Positions 23,391 through 43,549 of a DNA stretch of 64,000 nucleotides are shown piece by piece. Source of the DNA: Anoplolepis gracilipes (taxonomy: Eukaryota; Arthropoda; Insecta; Hymenoptera; Formicidae); NCBI RefSeq assembly GCF_047496725.1, contig NC_132973.1, positions 15,182,233-15,246,232 of the forward strand, given 5' to 3'. Positions within the stretch are counted from its first letter, which is position 1. Each line of letters opens with the position of its first letter. The translations under genes were made by a program, and so were the position numbers. The notes beneath the pieces were generated by a model, which saw nothing but the letters and a program-made list of their open reading frames with translations, searched no databases and was not told the DNA's origin.

Positions 23391-25010
23391 CACACGTTGT
23401 GACGGAGAAAGGGTAGAAGAAGGAGATGGAGAGAGAGAGAGAGAGAGAGTGGTCCTCGTAATACATACGTGCATCGTGCGTGCAATGGCCCGTAAAAGCT
23501 GACTGGCTGCCCGGTACGCGGGAAGAGGGATGCAGCCATGCCAGCTATGTTAATTAAACGCGTTTCTAGCCCCCGCATAGGAAATCGGAGAAAAAAGAAG
23601 AGAGTAAAAGGAGAAGGAGGAGAAAGAAGAAGAACGAAAGGAAGAAATAGGAAGAAGATGGCAGCAAAGGGAGAAGCAAAGAAAGGAGCACAAAGAAAAA
23701 GAGACAGAGAGGGAAAAAGAGAGATAGAAGAGTGCCGAGCTAATAACACGTCCCGTACGACGAACGCACGCCACACGCCCGTCTCTTCTTCTGCTACTTC
23801 TTCTTCTCAGCCTCTTTCTCTTGCTCTTTCGTAGGGAAACCGTCTTCTTGCCGTCTTTTTGCTGCGGAAAGAATGAGAGGGAGGGAGGGGGGGGACAGAG
23901 GAGAGAGAAAAGAGAGAAATCGAGAGACGGCCGAAAAAAATCGAGAGCACGGACGGACGGACGGACGGACGGATGGACGGGCGACGGACGGGTGCGTCTG
24001 CGAGACTTTGTAGGAACTGGAGTGAAGGCAAATTGGAGTATTAATTATCCCGGTGACTGTGTGTGCATGAGCGTATATGAGAGCCGATCCGCTCTCGCTC
24101 TCGCGCGAGACGAACAGAGATTGCGTCTTGAGGTCTTCAAAGGGTTGCGGACGCTGCCGCGGCAGCTTCCCTCATTCTCGACTGGGAGGAGTTTTCTGGC
24201 AGGGCGATCCGCACGATGACGACGACAACAACAACGACGACGAGCAGGATAATCGCGGTGGCCGGCAAGTATATAGATAGATATAGGGGGCAGAGCGCAA
24301 ACTGGAAAAGCATCAGCCGTTTCCAGCGAGATACCAACCTCTTCTCCGTCATAAAGCGTGTTAATTGCACTTGGTAATCGCCGAGCGACGATTGGAGCGG
24401 CTCGCTCTCTCTTTTTCTTCCTCTTTTACTCTCTCATTGCGCTTTAAGTACAGAAAATGATAAACCCTAATCGTGAAATTAATAGACTCAAAGCGCTAGT
24501 AAGGCAAGTACGAGAGCGCCAGTAATAAGGACAGATGACCGAACGATACCGTACGAGATTTGACGAAGCTTCGAAGGAAATGAATGATTAGAAAAATATT
24601 TTTTGCGAGACCAAGTGAGGGAGTCGTCGTTACTTTTCGAGCGACTCCTTTGTTTCGTGTCGAGCTCGACGATGACGAGCGGCCCGAATCATCAATTTGT
24701 TATAACGAGGCGCGCTCGTAGACATTTGTCAGAATATTACGCCGCGCTGCGGTCGTCGGTGATGCGCCACGACGGTAATAATTCTCGATGCGCCGACGAC
24801 GACCGGGGGGCAGAGCGCGGGAATGTTAGTAACCTCGTTCGTTCGTCAGTTCGTTCGCCGCGAAACAAGTTTTTCGGTAATTTTGCCGGCCAGCCGGCCG
24901 TTCGCTCGTCGTTCGTCTTTGCTCGCTACTCTGACAGCGTCCCGTTGTGGATAATCACTTCCTGGGCCTAACGGCCTACAGCGTGCAAAAAAAAAGAGCG
25001 GCCGAAAAAC
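23391..25010. other. GC-rich island with purine tracts and a GGAC tandem repeat
   Basis: A GA run (23424-23450), a long purine-rich stretch on the + strand (23580-23730), a G-rich tract (23876-23900), and (ACGG)n at about 23949-23980 are followed by CpG-rich DNA to 25000. The composition suits an insect promoter or 5' untranslated exon, but no coding exon or clear start site is identified. Open frames here are composition artefacts rich in Arg/Ser or Phe/Leu/Ser. Confidence 0.4.
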
Positions 25011-26333
25011 TCGCGGATTGTCTTTGAGAAATTAATATCGTGAATATTTCGCGATTTGTCAGCATTCGAGAATACGTTGGCCTTGCGATACTTAGATTAT
25101 GATGGATCATTCTTTCGGAAAATTAAATAGATCCTACAAACTTTCGTTTGCTGATAATAATTTAGCGCTTGACATGATAACACGATAGCGTTAAAATTAA
25201 ATTGCAAAACTTTTGTCATGTTCATTAAAGCTACCTTGATCCAGCATCTTTTGTTTTTAGCGTTTAGAATTAGATTGTGAAACTTGTTATTTTTAGCATC
25301 GAGATTAGATCGCCCAACTTCTTATTATCAACATCGCGATTAGATGGCGAAACTTTCCCTCGCGATACTCTCCCGTCCAAGTTTTTACTCCAACATTGTC
25401 AGCGTTTTCTCAAAAAGTTGCATTAATGATCTCAATTCTCGGAACTTCCTTTCACAAAAAAATCGTGTCGAGAGCGGTTCGAAAGGGCGGTCGAAGTCAC
25501 GCCGCCGACAAATTAGTCGGCTGTCGGTTGGTCATAGGGGGTACTGAAGGGTCGCAGGAACGCGCCAACGTGTCGTCGTTTCAGGGAAATACGCGTAGAT
25601 CAGGAGGGCCGAGAAAGGAAGCGACCGAATGCATATGTCTGACGAGAACACTTAATCATCCGAGGAATTTTTCCGTCGACAACTGATTACTCGCGCTCGA
25701 GCCGAATGGCTGATTAACACGTTTTAACATACCCTCCCTTCCTCATGAAAACGATATAGAAGCCGCGTCGGAAGCCGCCACTTCCGTGACGAACTATGTT
25801 ATTTTTACTGTGAGTGTGTATTGGTGATGAACGAGGGTGTAGTCGCCGCCATCGGAAACTTTTTAACCGAATAAGAAACAAAAATTTCTTTTTTAAATAA
25901 AAAAAATTGTAACGTCTCCTTTTTATCAATTTTCAACACAATTACTTATTTCACAATTAAATTCTCGATTAATCGTTGAAAATGTTATTTTAATATAATA
26001 TTTATAATTTAGAACTAAATCCAATATAATATTCATTTTTATAAAAAAATTTATATTATTATTATATATAAAAATTTATATTATTATTTTAATACTTATT
26101 TCATTTAAAAAAAAAAGTGTCTACGTACAAATCTTTTCGATAGTAACAATTATAACTCATTTATGTTTTATGAGAAAGAGAAAGAGAGAGATATTTAATA
26201 TATGTATACATGATAGTATAGCGATGACATTTCGTGTCACGCGTGGCTGGTTGTTTTTGTCACCCTTTATAGAGGACGATCTTATTACGGGCGCTATTAA
26301 ATTTCACGCAATTATAAATAATAAATTACACTG

Positions 26334-26365
<32 letters not shown>

Positions 26366-27743
26366 TATCAGGGTTCGTTGATAGATGAGGATCCGACAAA
26401 ACGACGTATTACAATCAACGTGTATTTATTATACTATAATTAACCGGAAATTGTCATTACGTTATTAACTAAATAATAATGTATCGCGCGATACAAATGA
26501 ACAAAGTAAAACGGCGATACGTTATAATTATCATTATTATTTCTATCGTGCTTTTTTCTGTTTTCATCGTATACATACGGAAGCCTCCAGTAAACATGCC
26601 AACAATTTCACAGGCGTGTTCAACGCGACGAAACGTTTGCCGTAAGCGGATCTGTTTCCAAGTTCGAGAATCGCTAACGTGACTGCGGCGAAATGATAAA
26701 TCTTCGTATGTACAGAAACTTCGTGCGCAGAATTTCCGCCGAAAATTTATTTCCTTCGTTATCGTAGAGTGTTCGCGGCGGCCTTGAAAGACGATATCAC
26801 ATATCTTTTCGCGTATAATGTATAAATATAAATGCCAGTGTCCACGCGATAAAGAAAAAGACAGAGAGAGGGGGAAAGAGAAAGGGAGAGAAACAAAAAA
26901 GCGGGTTACATTTAAATGATGCATTAATCGTCTTTGAAAAATGAATAAACAGATGTTTATGTATATATTATATTATTGTCTGTGAATTTTATTTGTCTCG
27001 AACAATACTAATAAAAATCACTTGACAATCGCTTAAAAACTGATTTTTTATAAAATAATTCTTTATATTAATTTAATCCTCTTATTTAGATCGATTAATA
27101 TTAACGAACGGAATAGATTTGTGCTTTTTTACAATGTTCTCAACTCTAGTTAAATAATAATTTTGCAAAAACTATCATTACTTTAAGCTTGTGATAATTA
27201 ATGTATACCTTGTCAATAATTATGACGTATTAGCATCGCCAACAGTTCGTTCCCTGACTTTGCAAAGGTAGAAATAGAAGAATATTATCTTTTTGTTAGT
27301 ACGAAGAGCGCTTTTCTCACGGTATTCACGTCGAGAGAGAGAGAGAGAGAGAGAGAAAAAAAGAAAAAAAGAAAGAAAGAGAGAGAGAGAAAGAAAGATA
27401 ATTAAAGCGTGTCTTTGGGAACCGGCACGAGACGCGGAATTGGCGGCACGCAATGCGATTTTCGCGAAATAATTTTGCGGTCAGCTCAATCGCTGTCTTT
27501 GAGATTCTAATGCAATTCTTTTTTTCTTTTGCTATGCGTTTACCGAGAGAAGTCTGTCGTAAGATCCTGCTACGTATTTCTTTACATAACACTTCCTTGA
27601 AAATTACTCATTGATTCTCTCTTTCTCTCTCTCTTCATCAAATATTAATATTGTAATATATAATGTATTTGTAAAAAATATTATAAAATTAAAACAAATA
27701 TAATAAATAAAAAATGGTCAATGAAACTATTGTAGAAAATGGA

Positions 27744-27783
<40 letters not shown>

Positions 27784-28618
27784 TAAATTAAAATAAAGTT
27801 AATAAAAAAATAAAAGATAAATTAAAAAGCAAATTAAACAAATATGCATTTATAAGAATAAAAAAAGTCTAATAGAAAGATATATTAAACATATAAAGAC
27901 TTCAAAAATCATAATTATGAAATTGAATATATGAGTAGACTTTATATTTTATCTTAAAACATTTTTAGGAATTGGAGAAAACACTTTCTGAAATAAGATA
28001 ACTGATTTCTTTCAATGCTAGTATTTAATAAGTAATAATTAATATTAAATAATAAATTAAATAATATATATCGAAAGTTCCAATCGTTTAACATTTATCT
28101 ATGATATTTTTAGAGAGATTATAGTTTTTTTCATCCATATGGTATCTTGAGAATTCTTTGAATTTGTTTCAATTGCCATCTATTGCGATATTATTTAAGA
28201 GTCGTCGCATAATAGTAAGAAATTTTTTCCATAAAACATGACATTATCGATCAAAAAAAGTTGTTATGAAAATAATTTTAATAGAATTATAATTAGCCTA
28301 TGCTATACAGTATTGGACGCGGTAATAATTATAGGCTGGATCGCGTGATTAATTGCTACAGGTGCAATAATTTATTGTCTCGAATACTATTACTTCCACT
28401 ACTTTAATTTTAACATCTTCTTTAATTCAGTATAGTCTTATGATGAATGATAATTAAATATCTTTGTTTTTTAAATTTAAAAACAGCATAACACAATATA
28501 ATAATTTTATACACATATTAGAAAGAAGTTTAATATAATACAATATATATATATATATTGTATTATATTAGACTTCTAGTTTTACAAAAAACTTCCATCC
28601 ATTCTTGATTATATCAAA

Positions 28619-28657
<39 letters not shown>

Positions 28658-29100
28658 TTGATCTAATCAAGAATGGATGGAAGTTTTTTGTAAAACAAGC
28701 ATTCATTATACTATTTTATATCCATAACATGTTATTTAACTATTTATTCTATAATCAATTCGATTTTCACATCATCTAATAATGAGGATAAACGCTATGT
28801 TTAAACTAACTACTTCGTATTTCATAACCTTTGATTTTATTCATGTAAATAATTATAAACCTATTGACTTAACTTTGATTTATTAATAACATGTGTAAAG
28901 TATATATTTTAAAGGCATTTTTACACACAACATGCAAGATAACGCAAGATTATAAGTATCGATCGTATCGACGCATATCATTTGCAAAAGAATGTTCTCC
29001 TCAACAGATGATTATTCATGTGTGTGTGTATTATCAGGATAAAATATCTCCAATATAAATAGAATAAATCTCTTTGTCTCTCTCACTCTCTTTCTATAGT
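25011..29100. other. Mostly AT-rich non-coding DNA with microsatellites
   Basis: Contains TA tracts (26331-26368, 27747-27781), a GA tract (27331-27400), and small GC-rich islands at 25440-25690 and 26560-26800. No gene, RNA or transposase frame recognised. Confidence 0.5.
28579..28696. repeat. Inverted repeat of about 50 bp arms around a TA tract
   Basis: The left arm (from 28579) and the right arm (ending 28696) are complementary with about two mismatches, and each contains ACTTCCATCCATTCTTGATT or its complement. The centre is a TA microsatellite. This resembles a short fold-back element or a palindrome expanded at a TA tract. Confidence 0.85.
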
Positions 29101-30760
29101 TACTATATACTATATTTCTTCAAATTTCGCTTAATTTTCATCTTCCCTTGCGCATCATAAACACCTACAAGTTATGAAACAATTTCGCAGGGCTCTCTTC
29201 GGAATTTTCGCAAAGCACGGGCTTGAATCTCATCGTCTTCCTCTGTCTCTTTTTTTTTTCTCGGGATATCGCGCACGCGAGGACAATTTTAAATATTCCC
29301 GTAAAATATCCTTCCGACATTTCGCCCCGATTAAATCCCGTATTCCACGCGCGCGGGCGTAGAGCGGTCTGAAAAAAATGTAGATGGAGAAAAACGAGAG
29401 AAAAAGTCCCCGGGACCTCAATCTCCCTCAAATCCGCACAAAGAGAGCGTACAGAGCCGGTCGTGCAAATGGCGACTCTGAATTTCCGCGCGCGCACACT
29501 TCTCTCTCTTTTTCTCTCAAAGAAAATATATTTATAAAATTCATGCTCCTCGACTGTGTCCGCGTGCGCCCCGGTTAATCGGTTTCCCGAGGACGTTGAT
29601 CAATTTCGTTTAGGAAAAAGGCGATAGATAGAGAAGCGAAAGAGAAAGAGAGAGAGAGAGAGAGAGAAAAAGCCCTCCTCTCTCTTCACCTTCGGCCTCT
29701 TCATCACCACCCACTCTTTTTTCCCTACTTCTATCATTCTCTATCTGTCGTTTTCCACTCATCCCACACCGCATCTCGTTTCATTCCTTTTTCGAGTCGC
29801 CAAAAAAAATGCGCCCTTTGGGCAGAATCCTCGTAGCTTCCGTTCCGAGATACCATCTCTTTCTCTTTCATTCTTTCCACAATTTCTCCTTCCCCCTTAT
29901 TCTTATCCTTCTCTGTCTTCCTCTCTCTCTCTCTCTCTCTCTCTCGTTCTTCGCTACCAGCAAAGACACGTAAAGTGCTTGAGAAAGCTCATACCGTCTT
30001 CCTTCCGTAAGCACGCGTACACGCATATGTGCGTAAACAAACGCGTATATACGCTGGATCCAAGCCACTCTCACGTCTATCGTTTCTCCCCCGTCATCTC
30101 GCGGCCTGTTACGTGGAAAAATAAGTACGCGCAGCCACCTCGGCATCCAGAAAAGAGCCCTGTGCTCCTCTAGGCGCGCTCCGGCATCTCTCGCCGCATG
30201 TCTCTCCCGGTCCTCACTTTCCCGATCCTCCTCTCTATATCGGCCGTCCTCTACCTCCTACCATCTTACGCCGTCTTGCTCTCGCTCTTGGGCGCGCGCG
30301 CACGAGCATGCTTGGCCCGCGTGTCTGCGTGCACGTACATTAGGTACCTGCGCGCGTATATATGGGTACCTATCTATAGGTACCAAATGGTAAATGAGAG
30401 GGTAGACGCGAGGTCCGGACGCCCGCAGCTAGCGGCGACCCAAAGCTTCGTCTACCGCGGGGCTGTATGTGCCACCGCACATACCGGGTGGCCGAGAAGT
30501 GTCGACATTTTTTTCCCTCGGGCTCCGGGACACGAGATAGGCCAGCCTATCAGAGTGGGATAGTTAGAGTCCGCGTGGTTACGGTTAGGCCGATACGCTC
30601 TGAAACGTGAATTTCGCGAGTTCGGCAATCGTGACGACAACGCAACAACGACGACGACACGCAATGAAATTGAGTTGTCGGGTAATGCGGACCAACGGGA
30701 TTCCGATGTGTGGTAATGTGTAATCTAAATGTTCTTGTAGACATATGTGAGGTCCATTGT
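29101..30760. other. GC-rich island with CT/GA tracts
   Basis: A GA tract (29639-29668), a CT tract (29919-29945), and CpG- and GCGC-rich DNA at 30280-30680 with three GGTACC words within 42 bases (30343, 30365, 30379). The frames at 30198-30563 and on the opposite strand show no domain. Promoter-like by composition only. Confidence 0.35.
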
Positions 30761-37660
<6,900 letters not shown>

Positions 37661-38244
37661 GATCGGACACCCGTTATAGCGCGACCCGTGTTCCCGTCCA
37701 CGAACACAGCCGCGCCAGGCCGCGGGACTATATCGGTGTAAGAACGGTCGGTCGATGGGATGAGAGAGAGAGAATCGTCGTCCGGACCCGACGTCTACCT
37801 ACCGAGTTGATAGGTTGTTCGAGCGAGAGAGCACGAAGGGCGAGGGAGAGAGAGAGACGGTCGGCCGAGTGCGCGGTGAGGGTGCGAGACGCAGAAACGA
37901 CATAGAATAAGCGCGAGAGAGATAGCAAGTGAGGCGGTCGAGCGGCGAGATAGAATTAAAAGAGGACGGTGAGAGACTTCACCCGGTTTGTCGGCGAAGG
38001 ATAAAGCGAGAAGAGAAGAAAAAGGGAGTACGAGGGTGGGACCGAGGCGAAGAAGCATGAGCGCGAGCGAGAGGGAACACGCGGTGTGTACGCGTGTATA
38101 CGCGTGTATACGCGCGTTACCCACGTATGTGCGTGTGGTACCATACTGCGGGTAGGAGGTGGAGCGAATAAGAGAGAATCGTGTTTCGTTTCGTTCAGCT
38201 TCGACTCGCGGCCTCGGCTCTTTCGTGCTCTCGTCACGAAACCC

Positions 38245-38283
<39 letters not shown>

Positions 38284-38780
38284 AGAAGAAGAAGAAGAAG
38301 GAGGAGGAGGAGAAGGAGGAGGAGGAGGAGGAGAAGGAGGAGAAGAAGAAGACGAAGACGAAGACGAAGAAGAGGACGCGAGAGAGGAGGATATCTTCGC
38401 AAGTATGCGCCGGAAGAAAGAGAAGAAAACCGCTGCGGAGGGATGGGCCTCACGTAGAAATCGTCCTACCGTGCCCTGCTACTACCTGCGATCCCGCAGT
38501 GAATCCGCCTTCCTTTCAGGATCCCTTCCTTCCTTCCTTCCTTCCTGCCGCATTTCTTTTCTCCTCGGCTACTATCCTCTCATTCCTCTCTTTCATCATC
38601 GTCTCCTTCGCTTTCAACTTCTTCCAACTTGCTCCTCGGTCCACTTTAGCGCGAGATCCTCCGTTGCATCTTTGTTCTCCGACGTCCTTTCGCGAAAGAC
38701 GTCTATTTTTTCCACGGCCGAAAATAGATACAGTTAAACTCCTTAAATTCTGTCTATCGAAATAATAAATACTGATAAAT
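37661..38780 (+). promoter_or_regulatory. CpG-rich island with a long purine tract; possible promoter or 5' untranslated exon
   Basis: CpG-dense DNA (37670-38240) with many GAGCGAGAG words is followed by a GAA/GGA/GAC trinucleotide tract (about 38244-38370) and then a pyrimidine-rich stretch with CTTC repeats (38520-38548). In insects such islands often mark the 5' end of long genes. There is no protein-like frame: the tract reads poly-Glu, poly-Lys or poly-Arg in the three frames. A transcription start is not provable by eye. Confidence 0.35.
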
Positions 38781-39113
38781 TAATTGTGAAACACAGTTTC
38801 TCTGTCCTCTCTTTTGCATTCTCAAAAACCGCTTATGAAAAATTAAAACAAAGAGAAGAAGACAAAGAAAAAATGTAAGAAGTTCTCTGTGTATGAAAAG
38901 TAGTTTACCATTCAACCCTCAATACTAGACAAAATTTTTTTAATTAATTATTTGTATAATCAATAATTAGCAAAACAATAATCGGCATTTTTAATGATAA
39001 TTTCGTAGCATTATTTGTATATTAAGTCGAAGACTGACATCTTTTAAACTTTTCAAATGGAATTTCTAACTGAACTAAGATGAATTTCAAGATAAATTTC
39101 TCTGAACATGTCC

Positions 39114-39163
<50 letters not shown>

Positions 39164-40727
39164 AAATTTTCTATCTTATATTTTTCAACTTTTTATACCT
39201 TATTCAATTTTTTCTCTCTGAACATGAGTAGAAATAATTCTACTCGACGATACAAAACTTGCTCATTTCTTCCTTTATGAGTGTATTTAGTGTAAAGTTT
39301 ACGCTTTGCTAAAGATTTAATACGTTGTGAAGAAAGAGCAAAACTTTCATAGACTGTTTCCGACAGATCTGCCTTCGGTTGTTGCCTTTTGAGGCGGTTC
39401 TTCTTACGAAATCGCAGCCGCGTGTTCTTCGTCTTTGATTTCAGTTTGCTTCTTCTTGATTCGCTGCAAGGCAAAACGCGAAAGATTATATACTCCGCGA
39501 AGTAATATGTATAGCGTAAGAAAAGTTACTATCTTAACCGTACTTTTTAGTTAATAACTTGCCCTTACATCTTCAAAGTACAACTGTTTTATAAAGTCGA
39601 CCAATATTTGCTATCAGTCAACGTTTGATTCCAAAACCTTACAAAAAACCATGGAAAAATTACACGAAAAATGTACGCGCAAATTTGGAGAATATTCTTA
39701 GAAACTTATCGACTTATCACATTTTTTTATGTTTGAGACCGACCTTTCCAATTTTGCAATATCGCAGAAAACGATGCAACTCTCAGTGTGCAAAGTTTAT
39801 TATTATTCTTTATCCTGCGTCCTCGTTTTCGTTTCGTGCCACTACTGAATTTTCTCCCGTCGTCAGACGTTCCGTTACTGCAACAATTTTGAATCCAACA
39901 TTTTTGTTTTCCACTGTCATTTTACTCTCGACGAAATATTTTCGCCTACTTTATTTTCTGTCATCTTCAATTTCTATGGATTTCAACATTCTGCGATCGA
40001 GAATTTCACAGTTTACGATATCAAAAAATTATAACAAACGCAGTTAAAAAAGGTTATTTTCGCGGATATTTTAATTAGACTTTTAGAACGCAGAGGAGAA
40101 AGTATTTTCTTTGAAAATCATATTATTATGATAGAATTACAATATTTGATATTATGTATTTATATTAAAGAGATGTTAGTTGATATTTTTTATTTAATTG
40201 AATGCGCTCTTTTCGTGATAGATGTTTAGAATATTTTTGAACTGCGTTAATTTCATTCTGAAGTTGTAATAGACATATTTTTTATTCGCAAAGTAAATTA
40301 TTATCAGCTATAATATATTATAAATATGAAAAAAATCTCAATTTTCAACTAGTTACATTCAAAGTTTTGTACTAATCAGGCAATCATTTTCGAGTCCCCA
40401 CACGAATCCTAAGAGATCCGCGCGCGATTAAATGCGCCGTTAACTCGCCCTTTCTTCTCATCTTTTTCTTGCTTTTGGTTTTTTTTTTTTTTTTTTTTTT
40501 TTTACGTAAATACATTTCGTGCCTGTCACCCAAAACGCCCCGTTACGTTCCACGAACGAAGCTCGTTGGCATGACGGCGCGGCTTAAGTTTCGCGTTACA
40601 CGGCGGCGGCCTATCAAGATCAGAAAAATCGATCAGTCTATGAGAACGCTTCCAACTGCGAATTAAAATTGGCCGCCGTCCTCTTGGTCACGAGGAGAAG
40701 AAAAGAGAGCCATAACGAGATGTATAT
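38781..40727. other. AT-rich DNA with a GA tract and a weak basic open frame
   Basis: The GA tract at 39116-39159 and a poly-T run at 40478-40503 are clear. A Lys/Arg-rich frame on the - strand (39463 down to 39193) follows a plausible splice acceptor and is discussed separately. No gene is called. Confidence 0.4.
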
Positions 40728-40730
40728 AGG

Positions 40731-41150
40731 GTGTATCAGGTAAGATTACGGCAATCAAATATATAGAAACAATGTTAAGATTTGATTAAAAACGTTTAAG
40801 ATTTTTAAAATATTAAACATTGTAAAAATTAAGTCTCTAATTTAATCTCCGTTTTTTTAAAATGCACTTAAAATGGTTCGAAAGATAATATCTTGATTGT
40901 TTTATTTTGTCTGAAATTTTATATTTATATATATAATTTAATTTACTACAAATTATTAAATTTATATATATATATATATATTGTTTATATATTTGTCAGA
41001 ATTTCCGTTCTTTAATTTTCAGTGTTGAGTAATTCTATGATTAAAAATCGATTAACATTCTAAGATACAAGACTTGTGTTTCTGACTGATGAATATGAAG
41101 TAAAGCAGTCATACTTTTTTAAGAAAACAAGTTATTCGATACACCCGGTA
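40731..41150. mobile_element. Possible small TIR element
   Basis: GGGTGTATC near 40733 is mirrored by GATACACCC at 41139-41147, about 420 bases apart, with AT-rich non-coding sequence between and TATA-type flanks. The matching ends are only about nine bases, so this may be a MITE or coincidence. Confidence 0.3.
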
Positions 41151-43514
41151 TACGCGAAAGCAGGAAGAAACGAGAGCCAACGAAAACGCTCATCGTGGTT
41201 GTGCGCAAAGTCAAATCTAGATCAAGATTGGACGGAATTCCCTTAAAGCGTTGTAGTAGTATACTATTGTAAGGCATATTTCAGCTTCGATTGGCAGTAG
41301 TACGTTGCCATTTCACTGATAATAAATCATTCTCTTATCAAACGTGCTTAAAAAAGAGCGTGAAATATTGTTTGATATCACAGACAATAAATCAATTCAG
41401 ATTTATAATAGCAATGTATTCAGCCAACAATAGCGTACTAACATATTTTTAACGATTGTTTCTTCAGCAGCCTAGAAAATACTTTGATTGAGTCTATCAG
41501 AAAGATATATAAAGTGTCTCCCTTCAAACGTTTGCATTCGTGACACATCTTTATCACCGATTCATTTTTTACTCAAAATCACATCGTTTTGAAAACGAGA
41601 CCTTTTTTTTATTTAGAAAAGAAAAATGAATAATTTTGATGCAGTTAATCTAAAATTAATCTCAAAATAATTCATCTAGATTATCGAATTGATTATAAAG
41701 TGCATTTAAATCGCGTGCTTACAAAAGTGCATTTAAAATCACTTGGCAAATTTAATCATATGCAAGTCCATCTTGCTATTTCTCAAATTTCAAAAGTTTT
41801 ATTATATATTGCGCCTTTTTCGAACTACCGGCACGATTGTAATCCGATCGATTAAATGCATACCGTACCATTTCGCACATCGTGTATACACATACGATGT
41901 GTCAATCGTCACTCTCTGATAAAAAAAAAAGAAAAAAAAAACGAGAAAAAAAATACACATTTACTGTTTGCCCTCGCCGGGGAATCGAAAGGGGGTGGAG
42001 AGGTGAGTTAACGAAAAAAGATACTCGCAACGAGACTTTCATGAAAAAGAGAGAATAAAAACAGAGAGAGAGAGAGAGAGAGAAATGATAAAGAGAGGAG
42101 AAAAAATGAGAGTAATAGAACGCTCGGGATCGATTGAACAAATCGATCTAACGATCCACGGATACGGGCCTCGCATACTTCTACTCGTTAATTGCCTTTT
42201 TTTAGCCCCGCGTTTAGGAAGTCAGCCTAAAGAGAGACGAAGCAGAAAAGGACCTGATCGGAGATACGAGGGGCGAAAGAGAGGACGAAAGAGGGGAAGA
42301 AACCCGAAGAAGGTAGAACGAGATCGGCTGCTCGAGAAATAGTTTACGACGTTCCTCTCGATCGAAGGGAATCGCGTGAAATCGAATTCATACGCACGTA
42401 CGACACGCAGGAACGCGAACGAAGGAGAACACGAGCGAGGGACGAGGGAAAGAGGGTGGAGGTGGGAAAAATAAGGGAGAAAAAACATACGGGAAAGAAA
42501 CGAGAAGAAAGAGAGAAAGAGAGACGGTAGAGAGGTATTCGAGAGATCGCAACAGAACTCGGTCCACGATGCTTTGAGAACGACGATCGTCGGCAGCGCG
42601 ATGACGGGGCTGCTTCTGATACCCGGCAAAAATAAATGGTCCACTGCCGTTAGCGAACCAGCATGATAAGCGCGACGAGATGATCCGATCTCATGACGTC
42701 CGACTCAATCACGATATTTCCGCGTTATTTCACGGGATACCGGAGAATTCAGTACTTAAAATACACGAAATGGAGAATAATATTTAATGTGTAACGAATT
42801 ATATATTTGAATTATTTTACTACGTTTTCGCTGTAAAAATACTTTAGAAATAATGTCTCTATATTTCGTTCATATTAATTATTCTAAAATATAATACTAA
42901 ATAATATATATTTTAGTTTTAAAGATACTAAATAAAAATTATAAAGTTGTATTCTAATTTAGAGAAAACTAGTAAAAATAAGCGATAGAATTGTTATTAG
43001 ATGATAGTGCGAAAGGTAAAAGATTTGTGAGAAATGAAATAGCGACCTTTTTCTGAAGTATCGACAGGGGGCTTCAATGAAGAGCTTTCTGTCTCTGGTT
43101 CTCTGATTTTCGATGGCGATCAAAAATGCGTTGCGCGATCTGAGAGAGACGTTTCTCTTTCTCTCTCTCTCTGGATTTCGCTATCGTTTTGTTTGCGTCG
43201 ACATGTCGTTAGGACGTCGATCGACAGTTACAACGGTGACGAACCTGTCAATGCGGAGAGCAAATAAACATCTGGAAATGTGGGGATTTGAAACTGGAAC
43301 GCGATGTACAAACAGAAGGAAAATCAGGAAAATGCAAATGTCAGGCGAAACTGGATATCGGAATTCTTGAAAATTAAGAGAAGCAGGTAAAAAGAAAGAG
43401 CTTGATGTAAAAATTAGGGCAAAAACTTAAACGATACTTGAATAAATTTTACAAGATTTTAATTTAAAATGCAAAACCGTAAAATATACCAATTATATAT
43501 ATTTTCATATATGT

Positions 43515-43549
<35 letters not shown>

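Noticed and set aside
23240..24370. Several frames of 70-180 residues on both strands
   Set aside because: Arg/Lys/Glu-rich on one strand and Phe/Ser/Leu-rich on the other, as expected from strand-asymmetric purine tracts.
26479..26682. 67-residue frame with a hydrophobic Ile/Val segment resembling a membrane anchor
   Set aside because: The hydrophobic run comes from ATTATC-type repeats; no start context, no splice partner and no known family.
29165..30563. Frames of 60-120 residues in the GC-rich island
   Set aside because: Open on both strands at once with no domain; composition effect.
38086..38765. Three overlapping + strand frames of 120-190 residues with poly-Arg, poly-Glu or poly-Lys
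   Set aside because: All three frames are open only because the GAA/GGA/GAC tract lacks stops; there is no domain outside the tract and no single favoured frame.
39625..40047. 140-residue + strand frame
   Set aside because: Mixed hydrophobic and basic composition from AT-rich DNA, no domain, no splice context worth supporting.
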